Source: a virus
DNA: 64,000 nt
Virus record (IMG/VR): IMGVR_UViG_3300021599_001018
Location: 1-64,000 of that record
Reading direction: 5' to 3' (one strand)
In this document: positions 17,301 through 24,955 of the stretch, piece by piece
Numbering within the stretch: position 1 is the stretch's first letter
Layout: each line of letters starts with the position of its first letter
The notes under the pieces: generated by a model
Databases searched by the model: none
The model's input: the letters and a program-made list of their open reading frames with translations, nothing else
What the model was told of the DNA's origin: nothing
Program-made: the position numbers and the translations under genes

Positions 17301-17600
17301 AAAGCTTGAAGTTTGCGAATTAGTTACAAAACTACTAGTCTGATTATTTAATATAAATGACCCTGTCTGCGTATTAGTTACGAAAGAGCTTGTTTGTGTA
17401 TTTCTAACAAAACTACTTGTCTGCGAATTGGTTACAAATTGAGAAACATCTACACTGCCAGCTCCTACTGCCGCAGACGATGTATAACCCACCTTTCCAC
17501 TAACGGAATCATATGTAAGTACATTTCCATCGCCAGCTGATTGCTGTGCTCCTATTCTTAAGTCTGCGATACTACCTGAGTCTGTGTAAAATATTGGCAT
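11325..17600 (-). CDS. giant repeat fibre protein (2091 residues)
   Basis: The N-terminal two thirds consist of TSSFVTNSQ-type 9-residue repeats interrupted by about eight copies of a larger block ending VLTYNTTTGQITYTASSAVG followed by AGSVD. The last third (about residues 1480-2000) is a chain of 14-residue repeats with core YSHAEG, like YadA-head or collagen-free beta-roll adhesins and other phage appendages. A conserved IIGNGTSNSNRSN motif closes the repeat chain. It is probably a homotrimeric long tail fibre or whisker. No S74 chaperone domain is visible at the C-terminus. Two shorter paralogues follow upstream at 18021 and 21043. Confidence 0.8.
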   Translation of the reverse strand: MPIFYTDSGSIADLRIGAQQSAGDGNVLTYDSVSGKVGYTSSAAVGAGSVDVSQFVTNSQTSSFVRNTQTSSFVTNTQTGSFILNNQTSSFVTNSQTSSFVTNSQTSSFVVNSQTSSFVRNTQTSSFSTTGSNTFRGDQFISGTVFISGAALSSGNGNVLTYNSTTGQITYTASSAIGGGSVDTSQFVTNSQTSSFVRNTQTSSFVTNTQTSSFVLNSQTSSFVTNTQTSSFVVNAQTSSFVTNSQTSSFTLNSQTASFATTGSNTFRGNQIISGTVNITSSLSVFGGEFIVNQNAVTIGNTLTDIHTINGALNISGTVFVSGAALSSGTGHVLTYNTSTGQITYTASSAVGAGSVDVSQFVTNSQTSSFVRNSQTSSFVTNSQTSSFVVNSQTSSFVTNSQTSSFIRSTQTGSFATTGSNTFRGDQFISGTVFISGAAASSGNGNVLTYNTTTGQITYTASSAVGAGSVDVSQFVTNSQTSSFVLNAQTASMLSPYVLNSQTSSFVTNSQTSSFVTNSQTSSFVRSTQTGSFATTGSNTFRGDQFISGTIFVSGAALSAGSGHVLTYNTTTGQITYTASAAVGAGSVDTTQFVLNSQTSSMLSPYVLNNQTSSFVRNTQTSSFVTNSQTSSFVVNSQTSSFVLNAQTASMLSPYVLDSETGSFATTGSNTFRGSQFISGTVFVSGAALSSGTGHVLTYNTTTGQITYTASSAVGAGSVDTTQFVTNSQTSSFVTNSQTSSFVLNSQTSSFVTNSQTSSFVLNSQTSSFVRSTQTASFATTGSNTFRGDQFVSGTVFVSGAALSSGTGHVLTYNTTTGQITYTASSAVGAGSVDTTQFVTNSQTSSFVRNTQTSSFVTNTQTSSFVISSQTSSFVTNTQTSSFVLNSQTSSFTTNSQLVGTTNFIPIWNTTTTLGSSILYQTQSGIGIGAGTVGSIQNSKLWVAGGAHFGGSTDGLGLRIGDVLASNTNISSSFTQSLIVVAGSNTGTNGNPATLAGDLIIQPRSDLGGANNFATRFYFKGIERARFDENGLTIRSGSMIVSGSVTITSSLSVFGGEFIVNQNAVTIGNTTTDSHTINGALNISGTVFVSGAALSAGSGHVLTYDTTTGRITYTASSAVGAGSVDTTQFVTNSQTSSFVRNTQTSSFVTNSQTSSFVANAQTASMLSPYVLNSQTSSFVTNSQTSSFVINSQTSSFVRNNQTASFATTGSNIFTANQSISGSLIISGNLTVLGSSSIQYISSSVLNIGTNLITTNVSSPTIRYGGLAVIDSGSSPGSGSLLYDSVQDEWLFVHRGDGVTVTSSVLLMGPETYGNLGSEIYIPQNRLLKGTGNEHITSSSISDTGTIVSINSNTQITGSLIVTGSTTVSGSLFVSGVAVNNTGFVLTYNTTTGLVSYTSSAGGGGSTVGGSDTQIQFNRNSTFAGTGSFRFIHTSQSFQQGLDVGANGLYSHAQGASTNASGNYSHAEGVYTLASGHYAHAEGVGIESAYVVASGLGSHAEGGITLASGEGSHAEGRETWASGAYSHAEGEQTEAAGPLWNAVGRAAHSEGVDTLAAGDWSHSEGGFTEASGEGSHAEGAGTRTTGSYSHAEGVYTVAIGLASHTEGSGSIASGSFSHAEGWNNEVIAAYSHAEGRQNIIYSSGSENGYSHAEGYYNLVASIGYAHAEGFGTWAANPESYAISGYTSNSVTITGNFVGIFPVGSGFIYTAGSDRGPTTNWQRGVVTSVTTNGSTTTIGAPGLSGYGFIYSLFSANSFRNAGQHSEGNLTWAAGNFSHAEGDQTLASGSYSHAEGDRTKAMGSDSHAEGRTTQAIGEGSHAEGISTIAIGAYSHTEGWITQAIGVASHTEGFNTQAIGGYSHAEGQETWASGSYSHAEGFQTQTTGSYSHAEGIFSIARGIYSHAEGGSTIAFGQGSHAEGSSTTANGEFSHSEGQETFSSNTGSHSEGYRTLASARWAHAEGHTTTASAEASHAEGFFTIAAGSYQHVQGAYNITSSANYAFIIGNGTSNSNRSNLVYASGSRVEVSGSLTVSSSLTVSGSALIRSGSQSGSFITNLGDTFTGTSPILKIVSLSSAEYSGITPDSNTLYVII
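11640..13262 (-). repeat. 42-bp repeats encoding the YSHAEG beta-roll
   Basis: About three dozen degenerate 14-codon units with conserved Ser/Ala-His-Ala-Glu-Gly and a following (A/S)-x-G turn. On the plus strand each shows a CCTTC-GC-TG-GA-like core. A non-repetitive insert (about 12310-12580) interrupts the chain. Confidence 0.8.
13990..17440 (-). repeat. 27-bp tandem repeats (TSSFVTNSQ) within about 0.5-kb super-repeats
   Basis: The 9-codon unit recurs dozens of times, grouped in stretches of 4-8 units between eight copies of a longer block (SNTFRGDQFISGTV... VLTYNTTTG...). The Thr-Ser-Ser-Phe core is written in several alternative codon spellings that alternate irregularly. Confidence 0.85.
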
Positions 17601-17603
17601 TTG

Positions 17604-18008
17604 TTATATTGATATTAAACTACTACTAATAAATATATTGTCGATTTGAGTTTCTGTTAGTCCTACTATACTTCCTATTGCGCCAACAGTTGGTGAAATA
17701 CGTGATATAGTATTTGCGCTAACCCAAGCCTCTTCGGTTATGATTTTTTGAGAACCGGTCATTTGTGTAATAATATAATCAACCTGGTCTTTCAAAGTTG
17801 TAAAGTTATTATCCGTTGCCGACTCTAATGCTAATTGTGCTTTGAATTGCCAACGCATTACTCTAATAGGGCAGTTAGTAATCAAATCTACATATGAGGA
17901 TGGTATTTCATCCGCATCCCCATTGAATGCTGCTTTTGTTTCTTCATTACCTTGCATATCGTAGTATGTTACCGCATTACCATTGATACTATATTTTCCT
18001 TTTTGCAT
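17604..18008 (-). CDS. hypothetical protein in the fibre locus
   Basis: The 134-residue protein starts KGKYSINGNAVTYYDMQGNEE and has a helical middle. It lies between two repeat-fibre genes and overlaps neither. Small proteins at such positions can be fibre chaperones or attachment proteins, but I recognise no family. The promoter octamer for the next fibre gene (17629-17636) lies inside its 3' end. Confidence 0.6.
   Translation of the reverse strand: MQKGKYSINGNAVTYYDMQGNEETKAAFNGDADEIPSSYVDLITNCPIRVMRWQFKAQLALESATDNNFTTLKDQVDYIITQMTGSQKIITEEAWVSANTISRISPTVGAIGSIVGLTETQIDNIFISSSLISI
17629..17636 (-). promoter_or_regulatory. putative late promoter octamer ATATTTAT for the giant fibre
   Basis: It lies 28 bases upstream of the fibre start at 17600, inside the last codons of the 17604-18008 gene. 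Confidence 0.45.
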
Positions 18009-18020
18009 ATATTTTTATTT

Positions 18021-20966
18021 TTAATTTATCAATACTTGTGCTACTTGTCTTACTGCTTCCGGATTTGTACCCCAGTTTGGCGTTGTCCATCTCATTTCCA
18101 ATGAATCACCTTTTGTAATTTGTAAAGGTGTTGCCAATGTGAAAGTCAATAGTTGTGCAGCGGTATTATGCTCCAATGTGGTTGTTATCGTTGTAGTTTG
18201 TCCCGTAGTTACATTTGCTAATACCAATGTACTATCTTCGGATGTACCTACTACACCCGCTACTGATACCATAAGTGTAACATATGTTGCCCAACCGGAT
18301 GCCATTGCTATAACTCTACGTGTGGCAGCTGCAGTAGAGCTTGGGTTTTGGGCCATAAAATTACCAATATAATAAGTTGTTGAATCTAATGGAGTTCCCG
18401 TTGTCCAATCATGAGCAAATTGACAAACATATTGATTTTTATTCAACAATGTCCAATCGGAAACCCCATCGGATTGTAGTAGTAAAGATTCGGCTGCACC
18501 CAATCTTCTTGTCAATCTACCATCTATTGTTTCAGTAGTATTAGCATCTACAGTTACTATACCCGTTCCTCCATTTTTTATGTAAAGTTGTCTACCACGA
18601 TTACCAACTACAGTATACAAGCTAGCCGTAACATTTCCAGTTAAATCTATTGTAGAATCTGCTATTGAAGCCGTATAAGTAGCTGATGCTGTTACAAATC
18701 TCAAAGCCAATGAGCCGGAAACGGATAATGAGCCCGTTACTTCGGTATTACTATTTATTGAAACAATCGTACCCGTGTCGGTTATGTTACTATCATTTAG
18801 ATGTTCATTCCCTTTACTCTTTGGAATACGATTGGCCGTTAAATATATTTCACTACCTAAATTATCTATCGTTTCAGGTCCTTGTAAAAATAAAGATGAT
18901 GTTATATTTGTGCCATTTCCTTTATGAACAAATACGAACTCATCTTGTACGGAGTCGTATAATATAGAACCCGAAACAAGCGGTGAACTACCCGAATCAA
19001 TAATTGCTAATCCACCAAAACGATTAGTAGGATTAAATGTATTTACGGTTATGAGATTAGTTCCTATATTAAGTGTTGAAGAAGTTACATATTGAACCGA
19101 TGCACTACCTAAAACCGTTAAATCATTTGTAATAGTGAGAGAACCCGATATTATTTGATTATTTGTAAATGTATTTGAACCTGTAGTTGCAAATCTTGTA
19201 CTATCTATTCCATCAAGTAAGTCCGAATTACTTGCATAAGATGCTGTTCCCTGTAAGGTGCCGGTAGCAACTAATGATGTTGCTATTACATTGGAACCAT
19301 TGTAAGTTAGTGCAGGAACTCCACCAAATACTCCTGCGTTGTTATATTGTATTTCTCCAGAGTTTCCGCCAGGTGTAGTAGAACCACCCCCACCTCCGCC
19401 ACCACTTGTACCACTACCAGATTGTATTGCTATCCAATAAACTGGACCTGTAAGTGCAATACTACTATTTGAATTTATTGTAAATCCACTTGTCGTTTTA
19501 CTTTGTACAGTCCACGTTCTACTATCATCTCCCTCAATACTAATTGCGTAATTGTTATCCGTAAATGGTGTTGTGAATGTTACACTTGCAGTTAATGGCG
19601 TTCCGTTGAATGATGTATTTGATATTTGACTTGCGTATGTTACCAATCCTGTCGAACTACCACCCAATCCAGCCGATGAAGTATATCCAATTTGACCTGT
19701 AGTGGTATTATAGGTTAAAACAAATCCGGTATTGCTTACAGCAGCTCCGCTTAAGAATAGTGAACCACTTATAGTTTGATTTCCACGGAATGTGTTTGAG
19801 CCTGTAGTTGCGAATGATGCAGTCTGATTATTTAATACAAATGAGCTAGTCTGTGAGTTTGTTACAAATGATGAAGTCTGGCTATTAGTTACAAAGCTTG
19901 AAGTCTGTGAATTAGTTACAAATGAGCTTGTCTGTGAATTTGTAACAAAACTACTTGTTTGTGTATTAGTTACGAAAGAACTCGTCTGGCTATTTAGTAC
20001 AAAGCTTGAAGTTTGTGTATTAGTTACGAAACTACTAGTCTGCGAATTTGTTACAAATGAACCGGTCTGACTATTAGGTACGAATTGTGAAACATCTACG
20101 CTACCAGCTCCAACAGCCGAAGATGCTGTATAAGTTATTTTACCCGTTGTAGTATCGTAAGTCAATACATTACCGTTGCCTGAAGATGCCGCTGCTCCAC
20201 TAATAAACACAGTTCCACTAATAAACTGGTCACCACGAAATGTATTGGAGCCTGTCGTAGCAAATGAACCGGTTTGTGCATTTAGCACAAAGCTTGAAGT
20301 TTGTGAGTTTGTTACAAATGATGAAGTCTGATTATTAGTTACAAAACTACTTGTCTGATTATTAGTTACAAAGCTACTTGTCTGATTATTAGTTACAAAG
20401 CTACTTGTTTGTGAGTTTGGTACATAGCCCGGCACAAATGAAGCAGTGCTTGCGAAACTACTGCTTAAAACAGTCATTGAGCTTGTTTGCGAATTTAATA
20501 CAAAGCTTGAAGTTTGAGAATTTGTAACAAAACTACTTGTTTGTGAGTTAGTTACGAAACTACTAGTCTGCGAATTTAATACAAAGCTTGAAGTTTGTGA
20601 GTTAGTAACAAATGATGCAGTCTGATTGTTAGTTACAAAAGAGCTTGTTTGCGAATTTGTTACGAAGCTTGAAGTTTGTGTATTTCTAACGAATGAGCTA
20701 GTTTGTGAATTTGGTACAAATTGTGAAACGTCTACGCTACCAGCTCCTACTGCTGAAGATGCTGTAAAGAATACTTGACCTGTTGTTGTATCATATGTTA
20801 GTACATTGCCATTACCAGCCGATTGCGTAGTTCCACTTATGAATAATGAGCCAGATACATTAAGATTATTTCTAAATCTACCCGAACCCGATACATCTAA
20901 TGAGCCGGATATTGTACTATTATCAAGAGATATAAACCCATTACGGGTTACAAATTCATTTGCCAT
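18021..20966 (-). CDS. repeat fibre protein (981 residues)
   Basis: The first half carries TSSFVTNSQ-type repeats and SNTFRGDQFISGTVF blocks shared with the 11325-17600 and 21043-24954 proteins. A Gly-rich hinge (SGGGGGGGST) and a GEIQYNNAGVFGG motif, common in phage fibres, follow. The last 230 residues are non-repetitive: a beta-helix-like segment (LYIKNGGTGIVTVDA) and a jelly-roll-like end (MRWTTPNWG). That end is a candidate receptor-binding tip. No SHAEG repeats are present. Confidence 0.78.
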   Translation of the reverse strand: MANEFVTRNGFISLDNSTISGSLDVSGSGRFRNNLNVSGSLFISGTTQSAGNGNVLTYDTTTGQVFFTASSAVGAGSVDVSQFVPNSQTSSFVRNTQTSSFVTNSQTSSFVTNNQTASFVTNSQTSSFVLNSQTSSFVTNSQTSSFVTNSQTSSFVLNSQTSSMTVLSSSFASTASFVPGYVPNSQTSSFVTNNQTSSFVTNNQTSSFVTNNQTSSFVTNSQTSSFVLNAQTGSFATTGSNTFRGDQFISGTVFISGAAASSGNGNVLTYDTTTGKITYTASSAVGAGSVDVSQFVPNSQTGSFVTNSQTSSFVTNTQTSSFVLNSQTSSFVTNTQTSSFVTNSQTSSFVTNSQTSSFVTNSQTSSFVTNSQTSSFVLNNQTASFATTGSNTFRGNQTISGSLFLSGAAVSNTGFVLTYNTTTGQIGYTSSAGLGGSSTGLVTYASQISNTSFNGTPLTASVTFTTPFTDNNYAISIEGDDSRTWTVQSKTTSGFTINSNSSIALTGPVYWIAIQSGSGTSGGGGGGGSTTPGGNSGEIQYNNAGVFGGVPALTYNGSNVIATSLVATGTLQGTASYASNSDLLDGIDSTRFATTGSNTFTNNQIISGSLTITNDLTVLGSASVQYVTSSTLNIGTNLITVNTFNPTNRFGGLAIIDSGSSPLVSGSILYDSVQDEFVFVHKGNGTNITSSLFLQGPETIDNLGSEIYLTANRIPKSKGNEHLNDSNITDTGTIVSINSNTEVTGSLSVSGSLALRFVTASATYTASIADSTIDLTGNVTASLYTVVGNRGRQLYIKNGGTGIVTVDANTTETIDGRLTRRLGAAESLLLQSDGVSDWTLLNKNQYVCQFAHDWTTGTPLDSTTYYIGNFMAQNPSSTAAATRRVIAMASGWATYVTLMVSVAGVVGTSEDSTLVLANVTTGQTTTITTTLEHNTAAQLLTFTLATPLQITKGDSLEMRWTTPNWGTNPEAVRQVAQVLIN
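19800..20710 (-). repeat. 27-bp tandem repeats (TSSFVTNSQ), two clusters
   Basis: Clusters at about 19800-20090 and 20270-20710 are separated by one SNTFRGDQ/VLTYDTTTG block. The unit and its codon spellings are the same as in the giant fibre gene. Confidence 0.8.
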
Positions 20967-21010
20967 TTACATTGTGCTCTAGTTCACTATCCCTAAAGCC
21001 GGGGTTTTGT

Positions 21011-21018
21011 ATAAATAT
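21011..21018 (-). promoter_or_regulatory. putative late promoter octamer ATATTTAT
   Basis: It lies 44 bases upstream of the fibre start at 20966, the longest spacing among the sites found. Confidence 0.5.
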
Positions 21019-21039
21019 CTAAAATTATATAAAATAAAA

Positions 21040-21055
21040 TCGTTAGATAAAACGA
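21040..21055 (-). terminator. weak hairpin with T-rich tail
   Basis: TCGTT (21040-21044) pairs with AACGA (21051-21055); on the minus strand TTTTATTTTA follows. The stem is only 5 bp and covers the stop of the 21043-24954 gene, so termination is doubtful. Confidence 0.3.
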
Positions 21056-24000
21056 ATTATTGATTTTACCGTCCAAATTCCAGCGCCCGTTTGATTCCCT
21101 TGTATCAATAAGTTTCCGCCAGATATAGAACCACTAAATGTTAATGCTGTTGTATTTCCGAAGTCGGTTGTAGAATTATCCGTATAATTAACGCTACCTT
21201 CGTTCCATATTCCCATAAATTGTCCTGCTCTTGCATTTGCTCCGGATTTTGCAGAGTATTCCATAAATACAGCATCGTATGAAGCAGTTGGTACACTATA
21301 TATTTGGAAAGTACCTGCTCCAGCGGTTACAGTTCGACGTGTATCGTTTAGAGATATTGCGGAGCTAGTACCAAATGATAGAGATCCGGTAATAATTTGG
21401 TCACCACGGAATGTGTTACTTCCGGTTGTAGCGAAAGATGCAGTCTGATTATTGATTACAAAACTACCCGTCTGTGAGTTTAGTACAAATGAACTTGTCT
21501 GGCTATTAGTTACAAAACTACTTGTCTGTGAGTTAGTTACAAAGCTTGAAGTTTGAGAGTTTGTAACAAACGAACCGGTTTGCGTATTTGTAATAAATGA
21601 CCCAGTCTGACTATTAGTTACAAAAGAGCCAGTCTGCGAATTAGTTACAAAGCTTGAAGTTTGTGAGTTTAATACAAAAGAGCTAGTCTGCGAATTAGTT
21701 ACAAATTGAGAAGTATCAATAGAACTACCGCCAAGTCCGGCAGATGATGTGTAACTTACTAACCCACTTGCCGTATCATATGTTAATACAAATCCCGTAT
21801 TATTTATAGAAGCTCCACTTAAATATAAAGTAGATGATACTATCAATCCAGTCGAACCACTTATCGTTAATCCATCTGCTTTTAATGTAGTTCCATCGTA
21901 AGTTAGTTTTGAAACACCCGCAAAAGCACCTGCGTTATTATATTGTATTTGTCCCGTAGTTCCACCAGGCATAGCAGAACCACCACCCAATGCTGCCGAT
22001 GATGTATATGTAACCAAACCGGTTGTATTATCATAAGTCAATACATGCCCAGTACCATTTGATATATTTGCTCCGCTTAAATACAATGAGCCCGATATTT
22101 GGAATTGCGAACCTGATGCAAATAATAAATTACTTCTGTTTGAGTTATTTAGACCATTACCTATAATAAATGCCCCAATACCAGTAGTCGCTCTATTAAA
22201 TTGCCCAATTACTGATTGATAATCGCCTATTGCTACCGTCTGTCTACCGGCAGTATGTGAGTATGTTCCGGATGCTATTGTAAAATATCCTTCCGCGTGT
22301 GAATAATCTCCATACGCAATACTAGCTAATCCTTCAGCATGCGAAGCTTCTCCGATTGCTTCCGTATTATCCCCTTCAGCATGCGATGATGACCCAATTG
22401 CTTTTGCACCAAATCCTTCTACATGTGAGTAATTTCCAGATGATATTGTATCACGACCTTCTGCATGTGAATATATCCCACTTGCTGTTACAGCGAGTCC
22501 TTGCTGAAAACTTTGACTTGTATATATAAATCTAAAGGAATCAGTTGCTCCAAATTGGCTTCCACTATTGTATTGAATGAATGTGTCCGATGGTGACGGA
22601 GTTCCTACACCACCCCCACCAAATCCAGCCGAAGAAGTATAACTAACTAAACCACTTGCAGTATTATATGTTAATACGAAACCGGTATTGTTTACGACTG
22701 CTCCGCTCAAATATAAAGATGCGGATATAATTTGTTCACCCCTGAAAGTATTACTTCCTGTTGTTGCAAATGAACCCGTTTGATTATTCGTTACGAAACT
22801 ACTCGTCTGTGAGTTTAATACAAAAGAGCTAGTCTGCGAATTGGTTACGAAGCTCGAAGTTTGTGAGTTAGTTACAAATGATGATGTATCTATATTACTT
22901 CCGGTGGGTATTGTAATATTACCGGAACTATCCGCTGCTACACCATTTACTCTTAAAACGAATGTTCCATTTGCATTTGGTAGGTAATGATATTTTAAGC
23001 CGCCCCCTAATTGCGAACCATCTATTACAGATCCAGTACTAGATAATCCTCCTCCACCAATACGAATTGCTGCTGTATTATTACCATTTTCATATACATA
23101 AAAATACGGATTTGGGTTTGATGAATTTTGAAATGTAATTCCAGAATCAGTTGTTCTAATTTGTGCATATGAAGTATTTGCTCCATCAAATATATCAATC
23201 CCTTTATCACTTCCACTAATAACTATCGTATTAACAGATGAACTTCCAACATTTGTTACTTGCTCTAATGATGGTATCGGTGCCCAGCTTGCTGATGTTG
23301 CGAAAGATGCACTATTTGCAAATGAAGCGGATATTGCTACCGATGCCGATTGTGCCCAACTTGCAGTTCCAAATAAAGAACCCGTTATACCATTTGAAAC
23401 TGATAGTGTTCCTGATATTGTAGTAGATCCTGTGACTTGTAAACTACCGGTCGCAACGGTCGTTCCTATAAGTCTCTGAATATCATCCGGTGTATTTCCA
23501 AAAGTATTTGAGCCAGTAGATACCGCATTTACTACTTGTATATTTTCATAAATTATATTAGTAAACGATGCAGTACCTAATACATTCAAAGATCCAGTTA
23601 TGGTTACTCCGCTACCGCTTACAACCAAAGAGCCGGTTATTACGGCATTACCATTAAACGGAAATGTACTGCCACCACTACCCAATGATGCCGTTGAAAT
23701 ATAACTTAGTTGGCCGGAAGATGAATCGTATGCAACAATATGTGATGCGGATTGGCTAACTAAACTTCTTAATCTAACCGACCCGCTTACATCAAAATTA
23801 CTTTGAGGATTTACTACATTTATACCTATTTTACCATCGGTTGAACCGCTTGATATTGTTGTTGTAGAAAAATATGATCCAGTTCCAAATATAATTCCAC
23901 CTATGTTTATAGAATCACGTCTATTCGGTTCCAATGTTACAGCAGTACCAATAATTATGTTATTTCTACCTACACTGCCGGCAGTAGAAACACCATCAGT

Positions 24001-24954
24001 ACCCGAATTATGTCCTATTATTGTTGAATAGCTTGCGCTTATGGCAAATCTACCCGCCCTAAGCCCAATAAATGTTGAACCAATTAAATTTCCGCTTGAA
24101 TTACCAGCATTAAATCCTATAAAATGACTATAAGATGCGCTACTATTTACGCCCACACTTTCACCTATAAAAATAGATCTAAAAGTTCCATCTGCATATT
24201 GACCGGCTTGTTTTCCTATAAAAATAGTTGAAATACTAGTTGGTGTGTTTATATTTAATCCCGCTTGTGAACCAAGCATTATGTTATCATTAGGATTAAC
24301 ATTATAAGCCGTACTACCCAATATATTTGAACCATAACTATATAAAGTAGATCCCGTAAGCGCTATCGGATATGATGATGTTAAAGCTGTAATTGCATTT
24401 GTAATAGACCCACTAAAAAATGATGCAGTTAATGCATTTGTGGCCCAACTTGCTGTACCTATTAAATTACCATTAAATGATCCAGAAAATGCACCTGAAT
24501 TTAATAAAAATGAACTACTAGTAGAATTTCCTCTAAATAATTGTAAATTTCCATTATCGTATGATGCCGATACATATGCATTTGGAGTAAATGATGCGGT
24601 TTGAACCGATCCGGTTATGCCTTGTTGAATCGTTAATGAACCCGAAATTATTTGCGTACTTCCTACGCTACCGGTTGTAATATAGCTACCAAGTTCTGAT
24701 TCAAATGCTAATTCTTTCCAATTTCCCGTATTATTCCAATTAGCGCTTGACGTGGTAGCGCCATAAAACGCATAATACTTTTGCGTGCTACTAACAAATA
24801 TAATAGTGCCTGTTTTTCTTTTTGGTTCAGGTATACTACTGCCAGTTTGAGATAAATTTGTAAGTGTAATAGCATTACCCCGTATATCACTTATATCGGC
24901 AATAGGATAATTTGGATTATTGTTTTCTAGTCTATCTGGAAAATATAGTGGCAT
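21043..24954 (-). CDS. repeat fibre protein (1303 residues)
   Basis: The N-terminus (MPLYFPDRLENNNPNYPIAD) is unrelated to the other two fibres and may be the attachment part. Then come NIIIGTAV/IIGHNSG-type repeats as in lambda-like side fibres, SASFANSASFATSASW coils, TSSFVTNSQ repeats, a short YSHAEG chain (about 22250-22480) and the AFIIGNGLNNSNRSN motif. The final 110 residues are a compact, non-repetitive domain, a possible tip. It shares modules with both other fibres, consistent with recombination among the three genes. Confidence 0.8.
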   Translation of the reverse strand: MPLYFPDRLENNNPNYPIADISDIRGNAITLTNLSQTGSSIPEPKRKTGTIIFVSSTQKYYAFYGATTSSANWNNTGNWKELAFESELGSYITTGSVGSTQIISGSLTIQQGITGSVQTASFTPNAYVSASYDNGNLQLFRGNSTSSSFLLNSGAFSGSFNGNLIGTASWATNALTASFFSGSITNAITALTSSYPIALTGSTLYSYGSNILGSTAYNVNPNDNIMLGSQAGLNINTPTSISTIFIGKQAGQYADGTFRSIFIGESVGVNSSASYSHFIGFNAGNSSGNLIGSTFIGLRAGRFAISASYSTIIGHNSGTDGVSTAGSVGRNNIIIGTAVTLEPNRRDSINIGGIIFGTGSYFSTTTISSGSTDGKIGINVVNPQSNFDVSGSVRLRSLVSQSASHIVAYDSSSGQLSYISTASLGSGGSTFPFNGNAVITGSLVVSGSGVTITGSLNVLGTASFTNIIYENIQVVNAVSTGSNTFGNTPDDIQRLIGTTVATGSLQVTGSTTISGTLSVSNGITGSLFGTASWAQSASVAISASFANSASFATSASWAPIPSLEQVTNVGSSSVNTIVISGSDKGIDIFDGANTSYAQIRTTDSGITFQNSSNPNPYFYVYENGNNTAAIRIGGGGLSSTGSVIDGSQLGGGLKYHYLPNANGTFVLRVNGVAADSSGNITIPTGSNIDTSSFVTNSQTSSFVTNSQTSSFVLNSQTSSFVTNNQTGSFATTGSNTFRGEQIISASLYLSGAVVNNTGFVLTYNTASGLVSYTSSAGFGGGGVGTPSPSDTFIQYNSGSQFGATDSFRFIYTSQSFQQGLAVTASGIYSHAEGRDTISSGNYSHVEGFGAKAIGSSSHAEGDNTEAIGEASHAEGLASIAYGDYSHAEGYFTIASGTYSHTAGRQTVAIGDYQSVIGQFNRATTGIGAFIIGNGLNNSNRSNLLFASGSQFQISGSLYLSGANISNGTGHVLTYDNTTGLVTYTSSAALGGGSAMPGGTTGQIQYNNAGAFAGVSKLTYDGTTLKADGLTISGSTGLIVSSTLYLSGASINNTGFVLTYDTASGLVSYTSSAGLGGSSIDTSQFVTNSQTSSFVLNSQTSSFVTNSQTGSFVTNSQTGSFITNTQTGSFVTNSQTSSFVTNSQTSSFVTNSQTSSFVLNSQTGSFVINNQTASFATTGSNTFRGDQIITGSLSFGTSSAISLNDTRRTVTAGAGTFQIYSVPTASYDAVFMEYSAKSGANARAGQFMGIWNEGSVNYTDNSTTDFGNTTALTFSGSISGGNLLIQGNQTGAGIWTVKSIIRFI
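21440..22880 (-). repeat. 27-bp and 42-bp repeat clusters in the third fibre
   Basis: The TSSFVTNSQ units lie at about 21440-21710 and 22770-22880; YSHAEG units lie at about 22250-22480. All match the repeats of the giant fibre gene. Confidence 0.75.
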
Positions 24955-24955
24955 A

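Noticed and set aside
11643-17343. Plus-strand open frames opposite the giant fibre gene
   Set aside because: They are low-complexity mirror translations of the repeats (for example LLVCEFVTKELV), without leaders or families; the minus-strand frame explains them.
13990-17440. Short tandem repeats as a possible CRISPR array
   Set aside because: Units are 27 bp with no unique spacers and lie within one open coding frame.
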